This document shows, piece after piece, positions 23,627-23,983 of a DNA stretch of 23,983 nucleotides. The notes beneath the pieces were generated by a model. That model was not told the origin of the DNA and ran no database searches. It saw only the letters and a list, made by a program, of their open reading frames with translations. Location of the stretch: NCBI GenBank assembly GCA_002364975.1, contig DEYT01000017.1:1-23983 (forward strand). Reading direction: 5' to 3'. A program made the position numbers and the translations under genes. The stretch's first letter is position 1. Each line of letters opens with the position of its first letter. This DNA comes from Opitutia bacterium UBA3151. GTDB lineage: Bacteria; Verrucomicrobiota; Verrucomicrobiia; Opitutales; Seribacteraceae.

Positions 23627-23983
23627 TTAATTTGTGGTTTGCAATTTTTTTAGGAAAGCATTGCAAGAGAATCCTACAAACATGGCCATATCTTGATCGC
23701 CTGGCAGAACAATCACCGGAGAGAGATCAGGAGGGCGCACCTTATATGCCCGTTTAAGGCAGGCTTCCATGGCGGGTGCCGCCTCCTTTGCCCTTTTACC
23801 CAGCAGTTCAATGGTTCGGGCTGCATGCATCACCACGATTAAGTTTTTGTGCTCCAATTCTGAAATAAGAGTGGATAAAGCAGGTTGATTTTTTCCATTT
23901 TGAAAAAGGGCATTGGCTACTTCAATACGTACAGAGGGGGAGGGGTCTTTCAAATGATTGAGTAAAGTCTGAAGGCAGCTTTT
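23627..23983 (-). CDS. C-terminal part of a HEAT-repeat protein (cut by window edge)
   Basis: The minus-strand frame is open from the right edge of the window to a stop at 23627-23629, ~118 residues. The TTG at 23953 is probably internal: in-frame codons continue upstream (K-S-C-L-Q-T-L-L-N-H-L). The pattern P-S-V-R-I-E-V-A-N-A-L and L-I-V-V-M-H-A-A-R-T-I-E-L-L-G-x-x-A-K-E-A-A-P-A-M fits HEAT/PBS-lyase repeats, which pack as helical solenoids for protein binding. In this phylum such tails occur on exported sulfatases and related enzymes, so the missing part may be catalytic; that is inference. The end (D-M-A-M-F-V-G-F-S-C-N-A-F-L) is typical of a capping helix. Confidence 0.75.
   Translation of the reverse strand, partial: KSCLQTLLNHLKDPSPSVRIEVANALFQNGKNQPALSTLISELEHKNLIVVMHAARTIELLGKRAKEAAPAMEACLKRAYKVRPPDLSPVIVLPGDQDMAMFVGFSCNAFLKKLQTTN

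Overview
This AT-rich window most resembles a Gram-negative member of the Planctomycetes-Verrucomicrobia-Chlamydiae group, and I favour a marine-type Verrucomicrobiota. The strongest clue is a four-gene minus-strand cluster (about 9.7-19.3 kb): a Tat-exported DUF1501 protein, a pre-peptidase C-terminal (PPC) domain protein, a giant DUF1549/DUF1553 c-type cytochrome and a cytochrome-WD40-coiled-coil protein. This combination is characteristic of that group. The low GC argues against most classical Planctomycetes. A secretin, lipoprotein-like and signal-peptide-bearing proteins indicate an outer membrane. No rRNA, confident tRNA, CRISPR array or intact insertion sequence was seen.

Layout. (1) 1-2.5 kb is gene-poor. 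It holds one small exported protein (90-335), a perfect 12-bp hairpin, two old diverged copies of the same ~430-bp segment in opposite orientation (454-890 and 1210-1642), a short remnant of a YwqK/MORN-like repeat protein, and a small membrane protein (2226-2423, minus). It looks like a decayed accessory region. (2) 2.5-7.3 kb holds small plus-strand genes with one minus-strand secreted protein: a charged helical protein, a YwqK-repeat lipoprotein-like protein, a LysR regulator, a discoidin-domain exported protein, and a TPR protein overlapping a GspG-like pseudopilin. (3) 7.3-9.6 kb (minus) is a three-part exported protein: HtrA-like protease, lectin-like middle, SirB1/transglutaminase-like domain with a TPR tail. 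(4) 9.7-19.3 kb (minus) is the DUF1501/PPC/DUF1549-DUF1553/WD40-cytochrome cluster. (5) 19.46-23.3 kb (plus) is a tight three-gene operon, each junction a 4-nt ATGA overlap: a small ribbon-helix-helix-like protein, an MscS-family channel with a cyclic-nucleotide-binding domain, and a secretin with a ~300-residue C-terminal extension. (6) The right edge holds the C-terminal end of a HEAT-repeat protein (minus, cut by the window).

The most interesting candidate system is region 5. It combines a ligand-gated inner-membrane channel and an outer-membrane secretin under a small DNA-binding protein, with no other secretion or pilus genes beside them. Stoichiometric coupling of the two membrane proteins suggests one trans-envelope device, perhaps a signalled conduit or osmotic/solute release path; this is inference. 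The divergent intergenic region shared with the DUF1501 cluster carries two near-identical 13-bp semi-palindromic boxes that could be operators for the small regulator.
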